64,000 bases of DNA from Arion vulgaris (GCA_020796225.1 CM036756.1:61656644-61720643); one strand, 5' to 3'; shown: positions 10,430-20,915, numbered from the stretch's first letter. The notes: a model not told the origin generated them from the letters alone. Translations and numbers: made by a program.

Positions 10430-10720
10430 ATTGGGGTTCATAATGGCGAAGTGGTTAATTCGTTTACCTGTCGTACTGAAGGTTGTGCGTTCGATTCCGG
10501 ACCGAGACACATGTGCAATTTTTCCATGAGATCCCTAGGATTGTTGCCGGAGCTAAGGAGTTCGCGATTTGTGCAATTATGTCGGCAGATGGCATGCAAT
10601 CTTTGCCGATAGGGACGGAGCCATACGTGGAAACCCGATGCAATGAAGTCAATGCTTTGCCTTTGGATGAGATGCTGCGTGCTGAAACTAACACAAATAT
10701 ACTATCACTGAAGTCGGACA
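10430..10720 (+). mobile_element. SINE-G, tRNA-headed
   Basis: Head ATGGCGAAGTGGTTAATTCG is A-box-like (TGGCGAAGTGG). GTGCGTTCGATTCCGGACC holds the B box (GTTCGATTCC). The body CCATGAGATCCCTAGGATTG, TTGCCGGAGCTAAGGAG and GGACGGAGCCATACGTGG recurs at 20500, 22692, 38282 and 52893. Confidence 0.75.
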
Positions 10721-10754
10721 ATGCATGCATGTATTGTGGGAGGCACTAATAATA

Positions 10755-10850
10755 AATAAAGCACGCCTTCACGTAAAAATCAGTCAGAAACGTCATGTAA
10801 GTCGCCCTGACTACGCCTGAATTCATAGCGGGCTGACACAAAAAGAAGAA
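10755..10850 (+). repeat. Interspersed repeat J
   Basis: GCCTTCACGTAAAAATCAGT followed by CAGA, GTCAT, AATTCATAG.G is shared with 18075-18190 and 51520-51605. Its class is unknown. Confidence 0.45.
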
Positions 10851-10859
10851 CACAAATAT

Positions 10860-11590
10860 GCAAGTACTAAAGTTGTTATATTTATAGTGTCAGAAATATG
10901 TTATCTGTTCGATTCTATAATTATAACATCAACAAATTATAACACAGCAACACAACTGTCATGCTCTGATTTAAGAAGAATGACATCACGTACCATGTAC
11001 CAGTGCATGTGTTGTCTGGACCTGCAGAAAAGTCATGCTCTGTACTGACACCGACGCCATTAGTGCTTTCAAGCAATATACACTGAGTGCATGTGCGTGA
11101 TAATTCTCCGGTGCCTCGCTGCTTTGTCCTCGCAATTCACACTCAGGCACTCACTCTGAGTAAATGAAAATTTTTTTTAGGGCGATGATCTAATTCGTCT
11201 TTCGTGTGATGGACATCGAAACTAGATTCAATCCTCTTTGGAATTCGCAATCAAATTGAAGTTATTTGTTCACCTCGGCCTCGATTGATATTAGTGGAAC
11301 GTGTTAGAAGACATGTCCGTGCTATTTACGTTTGTGTGAGTTGAATTTATCCCCAAACGCCTTGTCTTTCTTTCTAGTTCTTATCCGCTGGGGTTGTATG
11401 AAGTATAAGGTAGATTGATTTTGTTTGTCATTTATTCCAACGTGTTATGTCATCTGACAAAAATGTAAACATGTGCAAGAAGGATATGTGAACAAATTGA
11501 GATAATACAGTCCGCTTTATTTCTTTTCTCTCTTTGTCATTTTAACCTCCGTTGGGTCGTAGGCTCTAGACCACCTTATGTTAAGTGTTT
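10860..11590. other. No gene recognised
   Basis: About 730 bp with no detectable coding domain, shared repeat or tandem array. Confidence 0.45.
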
Positions 11591-11593
11591 ATA

Positions 11594-11848
11594 CAAGGTG
11601 TTCAAGATAAAAGTAGTCCGATCGACAAATCAAAAGTTGCCAGTTATGCATTGCATTTTGTGTATTTACTATTTAAACCGGTTCTGACTAGCTCGTCCTA
11701 CGTCACATTGGTTTATCGCCCCTTCCAGCATCATAATTACAACAAGACTCGCATACTTGACCTTTATGCGTCATAATTGAACCTTCTCATTTTCATAAAT
11801 ATATGACAGATTGACTCAATTGACTACTTTTATCTTGAACACACCCTG
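11594..11848 (+). mobile_element. Mariner-type MITE, copy 1
   Basis: Terminal inverted repeats CAAGGTGTTCAAGATAAAAG and CTTTTATCTTGAACACACCCTG bracket 255 bp, flanked by TA on both sides (11592-11593, 11849-11850), the Tc1/mariner target. The core (GCATAAT..., GGGGCGATAAACCA complement, CGTAGGACGAGC complement) matches 41183-41441 in the opposite orientation. No transposase is encoded. Confidence 0.82.
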
Positions 11849-11864
11849 TATCTTTAGTTATCTT

Positions 11865-12260
11865 TTGCAGCTTTTCCCAGCTCTTACGCAAATTGTTAAT
11901 CTCTGTCTCCAAATTTCTTCCCCATGTATTTCTATACTTTCCCCATTTTCTTTTTATCTGCTGGTTCCATGAAAAGATCTTTTTGTTTCACTCCCCTTAG
12001 GTTTTCTTAAGGTGTGTTCTTCTATCCAACGCCAGCGTCTTTTATTCGGCTCTAGGTTAACTGGGATCTGTCTCGTTCTTCCCATAAGCTCCTCATCTGT
12101 AACCCTTTCCTACCATCTCAGTCCCACTATACGGCGCAGACACCAGTTGAATGTATGCAATTTATTAGTTGTTATTTTAGTCGTTCGTCATGTTTCTGAC
12201 GAATACAGCAAAATTGCTTCAACATTGGAGTTAATTTTTCTAATCTTTGTTCTAAATTGT
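11865..12260 (-). mobile_element. LINE-delta 3' region
   Basis: Minus-strand translation contains a LHTFN.CLRRIVGLRW-like stretch and RRWRW..HTLRK, typical of the region after the reverse transcriptase in RTE-like ORF2. Stops and frameshifts are present. Confidence 0.68.
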
Positions 12261-12454
12261 ATTTCTTTAGATTCTCACCACATTTTTTTAGTTGCGATGA
12301 AATTTTTTCTTGTCTTTTATATTCTTATTCTGACAGTTATCTGTTTGAAATGAAAATCGTGGCATATGTTAACTCTTAGTGGACCAGAGCAAAAGCCATT
12401 TTAGAGTAAAAACGCCGCTTAGTGTGGCTCTTGGTCCACAGGGTTAAAAACGTA

Positions 12455-12668
12455 TCCATCAACCACAGTAAACGTGTCGTTGATTTTCTAGGCACCATTT
12501 ATACGTTCAGTAGTTGCCATTGCTTTCTGAACGGTGAAGTCTAGTTTTACCTTTCGTAAAAATCCCACGGAAACGAATTTGCTTCAAACTTGTCCACCGT
12601 GGGGTTTGAACCAGGTACTCTTGGGTTCGTGATCGAGCTCACTACCGCTTGAGCTACAGACGCTAGTT
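12455..12668 (-). mobile_element. SINE-E
   Basis: Minus strand reads a tRNA-like head (AGCGGTAGTGAGCTCGATCA, then B-box-like TGGTTCAAACCCC), TTTTTACGAAAGGTAAAA, the TTCAGAAAGCAATGGCAACT module and AACGTATAAATGGTGCCTAG. Confidence 0.7.
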
Positions 12669-12894
12669 ATATTGACGAATATAACGAGCGGACTACAGTT
12701 ATCTGTATACTTATTTTTATCCGTTCCTCCCTCTTAATCTACATTGCTGTCCAAGTAATACAGTCATGTGCTTATACAGAAACATCTGATTAGAACCTAA
12801 TCGTGGCGGTACAAAGGGCGTAGCACGATTAAAATTAACTCAATCATAACAATAACCCTGTAGAGCGCCAGGCCAAATGAATTAGTTAAAGTAA
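12669..12894. other. No gene recognised
   Basis: Unassigned spacer between SINE-E and SINE-F copies. Confidence 0.4.
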
Positions 12895-13365
12895 ATTGCA
12901 TATCCTTTATATATATACATGACTTTGCGAATCAACCTCAGCTTTTTAACGCTGTTTGTGATTTTTCTAGGCATTATTACGTTCAGCAGTTTGCCATTGC
13001 TATCTGGACGGGTGTTGCCATCGTTCTTTTGTAAAAATTCCCGCGAAACAATTTGCAACCAAGCTGTCCGCAGCGTGATTCGAACTCAGAACGTCGGTGT
13101 TATTTATTTATTTTTTCCGATCCAGAAGCACTTGAGCTTTTCAGCTCTTCGGCTCGGTGCCATGGACATCGTAACCCTTCGGTTCGGTGCCACGAACACC
13201 GTAAATCTGGGGAATCTGTGCTTTTTCTGCCATCCCTTGGAATTTAACCCGCACACACAGAGGGATAGTCACCCGTAATCCAACGCGCTACGAACACGCT
13301 GGACAGACGGGCAAACGTCAGTGTTAATAGACCGAGTCACTATCCCTTACACCACGAATGGATTA
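12895..13365 (-). mobile_element. SINE-F, split by SINE-D
   Basis: Minus strand: GTGGTGTAAGGGATAGTGAC head, GAGTTCGAATCACG with the B box (visible as CGTGATTCGAACTC at 13074-13087), AAGCAATGGCAAACTGCTGA, then GGTTGATTCGCAAAGTC and GGATATGCAATT at the 3' end. SINE-D at 13103-13313 interrupts it. Confidence 0.8.
13103..13313 (-). mobile_element. SINE-D inserted in SINE-F
   Basis: Flanked by AACGTCGGTGTTA (13090-13102) and AACGTCAGTGTTA (13314-13326), a 13-bp duplication with one change. Minus strand head GCCCGTCTGTCCAGCGTG, B-box-like GGGTTAAATTCC, tail AAGTGCTTCTGGATCGGAAA. Confidence 0.9.
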
Positions 13366-13385
13366 GAACGGGGTTAAGGTGGTCT

Positions 13386-13567
13386 CTGTCGTGTAGAGGT
13401 TACGTGCTCGCCTCTCGTCCCAAAGATACTCGGTTCGCTCCCTCGTGGAGCCATCGGGATATTATTGGTGAGATCCAGTTCCTAGTTCTATCGGAGACGG
13501 ACGATAAAATATAAGTCCTGTGTTCAAGTTGAGCACACAAAAAAAAGCCTAGGCAGTTCACTAACAA
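13386..13567 (+). mobile_element. SINE-H, 3'-truncated
   Basis: Head TCGTGTAGAGGTTACGTGCT, B-box-like CTCGGTTCGCTCCC, then AGTTCCTAGTTCTATCGGAG and ACGGACGATAAAATATAAGT. The same head and body occur at 46025-46430 and, reversed, at 57888-58255. Confidence 0.65.
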
Positions 13568-13579
13568 CTACGCTACTGC

Positions 13580-13850
13580 GGCTCTCGTGTGTGTATGCGT
13601 GTGTGTGTGAATGTGTATGTGCACGTGTATGTGTGCGTGCGTGTGTGTGTGTGTGTGCTGCGTGTTCTTGTTCTGTGTGTGGGTGGGGAGGGGTGTGAGG
13701 GGTATGTGCGTGTTGCGTTTGTCCGTGTATGTGTGTGTTGCGTTTGTCCGTGTATGTGTGTGTTGCGTTTGTCCGTGTATGTATGTGTTGCGTTTGTATG
13801 TGTATGTATGTGTTGCGTTTGTATGTGTATGTGTGTGTTTGTGCGAGGAA
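13580..13850. repeat. GT-rich tract with 25-bp minisatellite
   Basis: Starts as imperfect (GT)n and becomes about five copies of TGTTGCGTTTGTCCGTGTAT plus GTGTG, spaced 25 bp (about 13710-13835). Open frames on both strands across it are low-complexity artefacts. Confidence 0.9.
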
Positions 13851-13934
13851 ACCGTAGAAAGCAGGTCCGGGTGGGGTTTTAGACAATCTAACAAGAATAG
13901 TATTATTGCTCTTTGTTTGCGTACTTAATGATTC

Positions 13935-14075
13935 GTTTCATACACACACATACATACACATACATACACACACATACACACACATACGCAGACATTCACA
14001 GACATACACATACACGCACAGCACATACGCACACATACACGCGCACATACGCACACACATACAAACACACTAACG
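13935..14075. repeat. CA-rich microsatellite
   Basis: Imperfect (CA)n / (CACATA)n run. Confidence 0.93.
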
Positions 14076-14099
14076 ATATATTAATTTATACGTCTCGTT

Positions 14100-14245
14100 A
14101 TTTTATCGAACGGTAAAAATAGACCTCACCGTACAGAAAGCAATGACAAACTACTGAACGTATAAGTGGTGTCTAGAAAATCAACGACTCGTTTACTGTA
14201 GTGTATGGCCAAGTCATGTAAGGGATATGTCACTATTTTCATTAT
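14100..14245 (+). mobile_element. SINE-E, 3' part only
   Basis: CGAACGGTAAAAATAGACCTCAC, AGAAAGCAATGACAAACTAC, AACGTATAAGTGGTGTCTAG and ATCAACGACTCGTTTACTG are the SINE-E body without the tRNA-like head. Confidence 0.6.
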
Positions 14246-14334
14246 ATTTATTATTCGGCTCTTTTAAATCTGCTCTCCTCCTGTTTTCATTGTGTTGCTG
14301 TTCGGTTTTGCGTATCGTATCGTAATCTAATCTT

Positions 14335-14810
14335 GCCTCTGTGGCTTAGCCGTAGTGCGCTCGAGCACAATCCAAGAGTACCTGGTTCAAACCCGCGGCG
14401 TGCAGTTTGGAAGCTAAGTTGTGCACGTGGATTTTTACGGACTGTAAAATTAGATCTTACCTTTCAGAAAGCAATGGCAAACAACTAAACGTATGTATGT
14501 GGCACCAGCAAGATGACAGAGACGCACATACCGTAAGAATGTCCAACATACACTGAACAGAGAGAAAACACATGACCATCCCCATGTCAGTCCAAGACAA
14601 GCTATATGGAGATGTACATGGACTCCGGTTGATCACTAACTACTTTAGAAGTTTACAAATCGATGTCTGGAAACGTTGGAGGAAGAGACTGAAAGTATAA
14701 GTGAAACTACTGAACGTATAAGTGGTGCATAGAAAAAATCAACGACTAGTTTACTGTGGTTGATGGTGGCGTCCCGTAATGGATATGCCCCCATTTTCAT
14801 TCATTCTAAT
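14335..14810 (+). mobile_element. SINE-E with internal insertion
   Basis: Head CTGTGGCTTAGCCGTAGTGC with B-box-like TGGTTCAAACCCG at 14383-14395, body to about 14510. The SINE-E tail resumes at about 14704 (AAACTACTGAACGTATAAG, GTTTACTGTGGTTGATGG). The part between is LINE-like sequence. Confidence 0.6.
14515..14700 (+). mobile_element. LINE-beta-related 3' fragment
   Basis: Translates as VQDKLYGDVHGLRLITNYFR followed by SLQIDVWKRWR, parallel to VQDKLYGVADNLRQTAAFIR of LINE-beta. The same segment is at 34490-35170, where part of it has become a satellite. Confidence 0.55.
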
Positions 14811-14851
14811 CCTACTTTCTTCTTCTTGTTCTTCTTCTTCATGGAACGCTG

Positions 14852-14946
14852 GCGAAACACGTAATAACAAAGTACTGTAGTTTTACAAAATACAAAAACA
14901 ATGACAATACACATCAACGTTTCGACCAAAAGGCCTTTATCAAGCA
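14852..14946 (-). mobile_element. Penelope-like / hammerhead-like module, copy 2
   Basis: Minus strand: CTTGATAAAGGCCTTTTGG, TCGAAACGTTG, TTTTGTAAAACTACAGTACT, TTACGTGTTTCGCC. Roughly 30 bp of upstream sequence (on that strand) also matches copy 3 at 21704. Confidence 0.5.
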
Positions 14947-15087
14947 AACCATACAACAAATGTGACGAATGTCACAGAACACTACATATAGACTTTGACA
15001 AAGATATTAGTAACGGGAAATATACATACACCACAAATATACCTACTAAATCTGACCTAATACGTCACATAATAATATATAATAATT
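14947..15087. other. Unassigned
   Basis: A plus-strand open frame (14901-15143) overlaps the module and a SINE, so it is not a gene. Confidence 0.4.
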
Positions 15088-15330
15088 TTCTTCGAAAGCT
15101 CCATATCGATCACTTGTTAACCACTTGTGTGATTTGTATGTGATCTGAGCCTAAGAGCGAATGTATGTTGTGCCAGTTATGCGCCTACAAGTAGTCCAGC
15201 CCATCCGATTTCTGCGATGCGTCCTTATGTCCTACATAAGTCGCCTCTTACGACAAGCCTTGTAGGTCGCAGTGGTACTATTCTTTGCTTTCCTTGAGTG
15301 ACCACTGCACCACACGAGTGTAATCCTACT
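15088..15330 (-). mobile_element. SINE-A, slightly deleted
   Basis: Plus-strand order CGAAAGCTCCATATCGATCA, GTGATTTGTATGTGATCTG, GTTGTGCCAGTTATGCGCC, GTCGCCTCTTACGACAAGCC is SINE-A reversed. The usual TTTTTATTTACTAGGGTAGC stretch is missing, and the (TTC)n tail is short. Confidence 0.8.
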
Positions 15331-15463
15331 TTGAAAAACTAGAGTCTAACACATTTCTTCTAAACTTGTTAGCATGTTCCTTGATGTAACATTTTAATTT
15401 TCCAGAAAGCTAACTTTTACATCTGAAAGTGAACGTTCCACGCTCGCTCTTCCTCAGCTAAAG
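15331..15463. other. Unassigned
   Basis: Nothing recognised. Confidence 0.4.
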
Positions 15464-15772
15464 CAGCGGTTCCCAAAATTTGCATTACCTCGTTTTAAAT
15501 ACATTTTGCTGCCGCGGACTCCAAAAGTTTCTATATATAAAAAGTTTCTAGCGATGGAGTTATTATTGCACCACACCAACAGTCAAGCTGGCTCCAATTT
15601 ATCAGACGGCGGGAACTTCAAATGATCTTTTATTTTGTCCTGTCAGAAATTTAGACTCAGGTCTGGTCCGGGTTCTTTGATTTCGCAACGGAACTAGTTT
15701 ACCACTGTTTTTACACATATTTGTAAAATTTAATTTCTTTCTTTCTTTCTCGAATCATGTATGCCTCACAGC

Positions 15773-15877
15773 GTCAGGTCAGGAAGAGATTTCTAAAACG
15801 GGCCCTAGTATGCGCTTCGTAGATTGTCTCTTTCGTCGCCTCTGTTATCTCTGAGGTCCATCTTTTGCGTGGCCGGC
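15773..15877 (-). mobile_element. LINE 3' scrap
   Basis: Minus strand encodes GRPRKRWTSEITEATKETI, like the basic GRPRKRW segment near the end of RTE-like ORF2 proteins. Confidence 0.45.
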
Positions 15878-15989
15878 CTTTTGCTTTGTACCCATTGTTT
15901 TGCTTTGTACCCATTGTTTTGCTTTGTACCCATTGTTTTGCTTTGTACCCATTGTTTTGCTTTGTACCCATTGTTTTGCTTTGTACCCA
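15878..15989. repeat. 19-bp tandem array, ~6 copies
   Basis: Unit TTTTGCTTTGTACCCATTG repeated almost perfectly. Its first copy follows directly on the LINE scrap. Confidence 0.97.
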
Positions 15990-16108
15990 AAATTTAATTG
16001 TCTGTTTGAAATGTCAAAGATCATAATATTTCTTCAAGCCCGTGAGCACCTCCTGTGATTATCTCTCGGAGCCCCGTAGGTCTGCAGACTCCCGCTTAGG
16101 AAACACTG

Positions 16109-16289
16109 AGCTAGATGATTAAGATTTTAGAGCAAATATGGAATGCATTTCCTTCAGGAAACGCTTACTGTCTGATAAACGTCCATTAAAGTAATTTAGT
16201 GCACTTAACGACTTAGTGTTTATAAATGTTATCAAATATGTTCTTGACCGCGGAACGGTTTTTGTGTTTTGAATATTAATGTTTGATGT
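16109..16289. other. Unassigned
   Basis: Nothing recognised. Confidence 0.4.
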
Positions 16290-16720
16290 AGGTTGTGTGA
16301 GTACGTGTGTGTATTTTGTGCTTTTGTACATGTGCAAGAATATGCATGTGTGTGTGTGTATTTTGTGTGTTTATGTAGGTGTGTGTGAGAGAGTATTTGT
16401 GTGTACGTGTGTGTTCCAATATGTGTAGGCGCGCGTAATGTGTGCCCCTATATGTGTAATGTAATTTGTGTGAGTATGTGTGTCTATTTTGTGTTTCTGT
16501 ATGTGTGTGTGTATGCGGTGCATTTGTGTGTTCTTGTAGTTGTGTGTGAGTATTTTTCGTGCACGTGCTGTGTTCCAATATGTGTGTGTTTGCTCCTGTA
16601 TGCGTGCCTGTACTTTATATATTGACGTATGTGTGCGTTAGTGTAATGTGTTTGTTCATATGTGTGTGTGTGTGTAAGAGTGCGTTTGTGTGTACTTTGT
16701 TTAGTCCTATATTTGTGTGC
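16290..16720. repeat. GT-rich imperfect microsatellite
   Basis: Long tract of TGTGTG interrupted by TATTTTGTG and TTCCAATATGTG phrases. All open frames across it are low complexity. Confidence 0.9.
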
Positions 16721-16959
16721 AAGTGATTGAGAGAAAGGAGAGAGAGAGAGATGTAGTGAGAGAAATGTAGAGGATGTTTAAACGGCAAGGACGTGAGGAT
16801 GTTGTTTGTACAAGAACTGGTCTGCTGATGTCCCTGGTGTAATTAACATCAAGGGTGAGGAACAAAAGGAATTTAGAAAAACTGGCGATGAATCAGAGAA
16901 TATAATGAAGAAGGAAAACCACGTTGAAGGAAACAATAGGTAAATTAGTAGAAGTCTCA
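16721..16959. other. Unassigned
   Basis: Short GA-rich run near 16735, otherwise nothing recognised. Confidence 0.4.
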
Positions 16960-16993
16960 GTAGTAGTAGCAATAGTAGTAGTAGTAGTAGTGA

Positions 16994-17269
16994 GAGCCGC
17001 TGTAGCGTGGTTGTTAGTGAACTCGCTTCTCAAGGCTGGTGGTCTGGGTTCAGCTCCCGCAATGCGCGTGGAATTTTCCCGACCGCGACGGCTCTCAGGT
17101 CGACCCAGCCTCAACTGGGTACCAGACATGCTCTGGGAAAGTAAAGGCGGCCGGCGTGATGCTGACCACATCACCCATCGTGTGCCGACGGTCAATGAAA
17201 ATACAGGCCTAACACTGTATTGACCTATATACCACGAGGTATGAAAGGGTTCGTTTACGTTTTTACTTT
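16994..17269 (+). mobile_element. SINE-C, full length
   Basis: tRNA-like head GAGCCGCTGTAGCGTGGTTG, B-box-like GGGTTCAGCTCCC, body ACGGCTCTCAGGTCGACC, CTGGGAAAGTAAAGGCGG, CCACATCACCCATCGTGTGC, tail ACCACGAGGTATGAAAGGG then TTTAC units. It sits in AGT repeats, which obscure the target duplication. Confidence 0.87.
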
Positions 17270-17323
17270 TACTTAGTAGTAGTAATAGAAGTAGTAACAG
17301 TAGTAGCAGTAGCAGCAGCAGGC

Positions 17324-17354
<31 letters not shown>

Positions 17355-17469
17355 ATAGTAGTAGTAGTAATAACTGTAGCAGTAGTACAATCAATAGTAG
17401 TAACAAATGTAGTACAGCAGCAGTAGTAGTAACAACAGTTTTATTATTATTATTAGTAGTAGTAGGTGG
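17270..17469. repeat. (AGT)n / (TAG)n imperfect microsatellite
   Basis: AGT units with AAT, AGC and ATT variants; the shorter flank of the same array lies at 16960-16993 on the other side of SINE-C, and more at 17713-17735. Confidence 0.93.
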
Positions 17470-17712
17470 TGGCGTCTGTGGTCTAGGGAATAGTGATTCG
17501 GTCTATTAACCCCGACGTTCTGAGTTCGAATCACGCTGCGGACAGTTTGGTTGCAAATTGTTTCACGTGGGTTTAACAAAAGGACGATATCCCCACCCGT
17601 TCAGAAAGCAATGGCAAACTACTGAAAGTAATAATGCCTAGAAAAATCACAAACAGCGTTAAAAACTGGGGTTGATTCGCAAAGTCCTGTAAAGGATTTA
17701 CAATTAACTTAG
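17470..17712 (+). mobile_element. SINE-F, full length
   Basis: Head GGTGGCGTCTGTGGTCTAGG (A-box-like), B box in GAGTTCGAATCACGC, then TTTGGTTGCAAATTGTTTCA, AGAAAGCAATGGCAAACTAC, AATAATGCCTAGAAAAATCA and GGTTGATTCGCAAAGTCC. Confidence 0.87.
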
Positions 17713-18029
17713 TAGTAGTAGCAGCGGCAGCAGCAACAATAGTAGTAACAGCGGCAGCAGCAACAATACTAGGGATCTTCGAGAACAATTACACTCGTAA
17801 GCTGAACGACGCTCTCCGTATTTGAACCCTCGATGTTCGTAAAGCAAACCAAACTGCCCAACCACGTCACCATAAAGACCTATTAACTCAGAAGATATTT
17901 GAGCTCGCCAATAGATAGTCGATAGTGATCACATGATGTAAAATTCCTATCTTTGAGGACAACTTAGATCAAAAAAACTTCTTATTACGCGGTTGGACTA
18001 CAGATTACCTGATCTTACATGTTAGTAAT
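17713..18029. other. Unassigned, AGT/AGC repeats at the start
   Basis: Trinucleotide repeats to ~17770, then sequence holding a possible reversed B box (TATTTGAACCCTCG at 17819-17832). No gene recognised. Confidence 0.4.
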
Positions 18030-18195
18030 CTAAATTACAACTACTTCTTAAGTCAGAGTAAGACTCGACTGAATGGTGAAGGACACTGGTGATATAGGGA
18101 AGGCAAGCTTTCATGCAAAAATCAGTCAGAGGCGCCATATTATGTACCATAACTGCCCATAAATTCATAGTGAACAAGCAAACAAAAACTTAAAG
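18030..18195 (+). repeat. Interspersed repeat J
   Basis: Shares ACTGGTGATA..GAA.GCAAGC, AAAAATCAGTCAGA and AAATTCATAG with 51455-51605 and partly 10755-10850. Confidence 0.5.
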
Positions 18196-18636
18196 ATGTA
18201 GAAAATTATAATTTCCTCGATTCACATTGCCAACAAACGCGCGTCGCTTGTTAAAATCTATATAAAAACATCTTTCTGCTTGTACTGTACAAAAGACCAC
18301 AAAGAAGTGAAAATTTCGCTTTTTTCTTATCGACTGACACCGTTACTTGAGCAGAGATTAACTGCTGTTGATCACCTTTAGGCTATCTAGCCGACGAAAT
18401 CAATAGTTTCCTGCGCTGGGGACAAACAATAGTCGGTTTGTTGTCGTACCAAACTGTTTCAATGACTTGGTTATGCTCAGACAATCACAGTCAATTATGT
18501 TTGTAGAAACAAGGACAAACTCAGGTTGAAGGTTCGGATGCCATGTTCTTGACTTGGAATCAAATGGAATTTAAATCGATAACAATAATATGAACTGTAC
18601 AACTGTTGTTTGTGTTACTTTTGTGCTTGTTTATCC
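18196..18636. other. No gene recognised
   Basis: Unassigned AT-rich sequence. Confidence 0.4.
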
Positions 18637-18646
18637 TTGCAGAAGT

Positions 18647-18917
18647 CGCCAGTGTGTTGTTGGGGCCCATAATGGGAGCAAAGAATAGTAACACTGCGAC
18701 CTACAAGGCATTTCGTAAGAGGTGACTGAGGTAGGGGCCTAGGGAGCTACTCTAGTAGTAAAAAGCGTAGCAGAAATCGGATATGCTGGCCTACTTGTAA
18801 GCGCATAACTGGCACAACGTACAATCGCTTATATGCTCAGATCACATACTCGTACAAATCACAAAGGGTGATTTAACAAGTGATCGATATGGGGTGTTCG
18901 AAGAAGAAATAGAATTG
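18647..18917 (+). mobile_element. SINE-A, full length with target duplication
   Basis: Head CGCCAGTGTGTTGTTGGGGC, GCAAAGAATAGTAACACTGC, tail GATATGGGGTGTTCGAAGAAG. Exact 10-bp duplication TTGCAGAAGT at 18637-18646 and 18918-18927. Confidence 0.93.
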
Positions 18918-19020
18918 TTGCAGAAGTTTTGGTGATTTTTTTTATCTAACCGTCGAAAGGCTAAAGGTTCAATAGAAGCCTCACCACTGCATTCAGGACA
19001 AGGACAAGCTAATAGACATT

Positions 19021-19410
19021 GTTACATACAGTATCGGTGGTCTCTGGAACATGGAGGTAGGGTGCTCGACTTTCGTTCTAAAGATACCCGGTTCGTTAAC
19101 AACATAGAGCGTTGGGATATCTTTCCATAGTTTCCTAATCTCAATGTTCAAGTTAAGTATGTAAAAAAGCCAAGTTGATAGTTGAACATCGGTAAGAGTA
19201 GACTGCAAAGCGCTACTCGGAAACAAATTATTAAACATGTTAAAATAAAATGTGAATAAAATGTTTCTGCATCGTCGAAATTACCTCAGGAACCCTTTCT
19301 AGTGGAAGAGAATTCGTGCACTGCCGCTGAAATATTCCTATGAAAGAAAGACAATCAAAGCACACATGGCTATTCACTGAACTGCAATGATGATGGTTTT
19401 ATAAATTAAT
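19021..19410 (+). mobile_element. SINE-H, diverged
   Basis: GGTGGTCTCTGGAACATGGA, AAGATACCCGGTTCG (B-box-like) and later GCACACATGGCTATTCACTG, AACTGCAATGATGATGG follow the order of the better copy at 46025-46430. The middle has diverged or been replaced. Confidence 0.55.
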
Positions 19411-19797
19411 AAATCTTTCAGTAAATTCTTGCTGAAAATGTTGACAAAAGATTCTGTTGTAGCAAGTTTCCTTTGTCGTTCTCAATTTATTATTTATCGA
19501 TCAACTTAGTTCCAGTACATGTGACCAAGCCATCTAACATGTTGTTGGTTGAGGATAGTGGCTATAATAGAAAGTACAACATATTCTAATACTTCGTTGG
19601 TGGTTGTCAAAGCCAAGTCTGTCCCTCATAGCTCTATATTCGGACCATTCAGTACAGAAGTGTCTAGTCATTTACATTATGCCTTGTTATTATATCCTTC
19701 ATTGTATTAGATCTAAGCATTTGGTGATAAATTGTCTAGTTCTCTTTATTGGAGTTTGTTACTGTATCACTCACAGCTAGTACATATATATATATAT
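19411..19797. other. No gene recognised
   Basis: Unassigned AT-rich sequence. Confidence 0.4.
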
Positions 19798-20105
19798 ATC
19801 ATCATCATCAAGGTGCGTGTCCTTTATAGGACGTCGTTCTCTTTGCAGCGCATCTGAAATTCACTCTGTCTCTTGTCAGTTCACCCACTTCGTCGATGGT
19901 CATATTCATGGTTCCTTTAATATTTCGTAGTCATCTTTTTCTTGGTCGACATCTGCGTCCTGAGACCCTGTCCTCTAATATTGTTCTCTCCAGGCGAACA
20001 TAATGCTTGATGTGGCCAAATTATCTAACTTTTCTGTATAGTATATTGTTTATTAGCCAATTGTCTTTAGCATTCAATTCTTTCCGGACATTGGTGCTCT
20101 TCCTT
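19798..20105 (-). mobile_element. LINE-zeta fragment (post-RT region)
   Basis: Antisense sequence of the type CATCATCATCAAGG...CTTTTTCTTGGTCGACATCT resembles the other minus-strand LINE scraps at 37140, 47800 and 54040 (phrases around CTTGGTCG/CTTCTCCGTGGTC and TTGTTCTCTCCAGGCGAAC). Highly decayed. Confidence 0.42.
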
Positions 20106-20262
20106 TATATATATATATTGATAAATCGTGGCCCTGAGGTACTAATGTACCCAACCACTGTCAGTGTATGTTTAGCTACCACAATAGCAAATCATTTATT
20201 AATATCCGACACATTTCTTACAGAAACTTCAATGATGTATGTGACGCTATAATGTCTCACAT

Positions 20263-20296
<34 letters not shown>
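20263..20296. repeat. (CT)n microsatellite
   Basis: Near-perfect CT run. Confidence 0.95.
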
Positions 20297-20499
20297 ATTA
20301 CTTTTCGATCTTAATAAAAGAGAGGACTGCAGTTTTTCACCACCACCAACAGTTGTATTAGTTGTTTCTTTAATTCAGCGATCATAATGAAACATATTAC
20401 TGAAATAGTTTTTAACAATATGTTAGTCACTCAGAGTGTCGTTTCTGTAACAAATCTGGTTTTTTAAAAATAGATTTGGATTGTTAACCCTAAACCAAC

Positions 20500-20745
20500 C
20501 ACACATATTCTGTTGTGTCTCTCCGTGGTTAAGCCGCAGTCTTGCGTTCCAAAGTTAGTGGTTTCGAATCCGGACTGCGCCGTTCTGTTCACGGGTGCTT
20601 TTTTCCGGAGATCCCTAAGATTGTTGCTGGAAGTTCGAACTTGGTGCAATACTCTCAGCAGGTGGCACGCCATTTCTGCGAAGAGAGACCGAAGCATATG
20701 AAGTAAAACTCGGTACAAAGAAGTCAGGTTTTCCTCTAATTCTTC
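20500..20745 (+). mobile_element. SINE-G
   Basis: Head TCTCTCCGTGGTTAAGCCGC, B box in GGTTTCGAATCCGGACTGC, body CCGGAGATCCCTAAGATTGT, TGCTGG, CAATACTCTCAGCAGGTGGC. Confidence 0.72.
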
Positions 20746-20915
20746 TTCCAGGCACCATTCCCTCCAAAAGTATCTTCTCTGGACACTCATATCGTTTGAT
20801 ATGTTCAAATTATTTAATTTTCCTTTATGTTAAGCTCTTTAATAGTCAACTCTAATATCAAGCTGTTGCAGAACAAAATTCATTTGTTCTTTTCTCTGTC
20901 CATGAATACGTTTAT
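20746..20915 (-). mobile_element. Possible LINE-zeta scrap
   Basis: CATATCGTTTGATATGTTCA and TTTGTTCTTTTCTCTGTCCA resemble phrases at 47990-48110. Too short and decayed to translate. Confidence 0.3.

Larger units (their letters stand above)
15464..16108 (+). mobile_element. hAT-2-type element with later insertions
   Basis: Begins CAGCGGTTCCCAAAATTTGC and ends CGCTTAGGAAACACTG, imperfect inverted ends of hAT type. Flanks AGCTAAAG and AGCTAGAT are a weak 8-bp duplication. The 5' 200 bp match 6999-7206. No transposase frame is visible; a LINE scrap and a 19-bp array lie inside. Confidence 0.55.

Noticed and set aside
10430..10500. Possible tRNA gene with A and B boxes
   Set aside because: It is the head of a five-copy repeat (SINE-G), and no clean cloverleaf with an acceptor stem forms.
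12012..12353. Plus-strand hydrophobic frame that might be a BAMBI signal-peptide exon
   Set aside because: It is antisense to a LINE-delta remnant and has no start/donor structure fitting a phase-1 exon.
13524..13928. Overlapping frames of His/Thr-rich or Cys/Val-rich peptides on both strands
   Set aside because: They are readings of a GT/CA-rich tract and minisatellite.
16893..17390. 165-residue minus-strand frame with poly-Tyr and poly-Leu
   Set aside because: It reads through the (AGT)n microsatellite and SINE-C.
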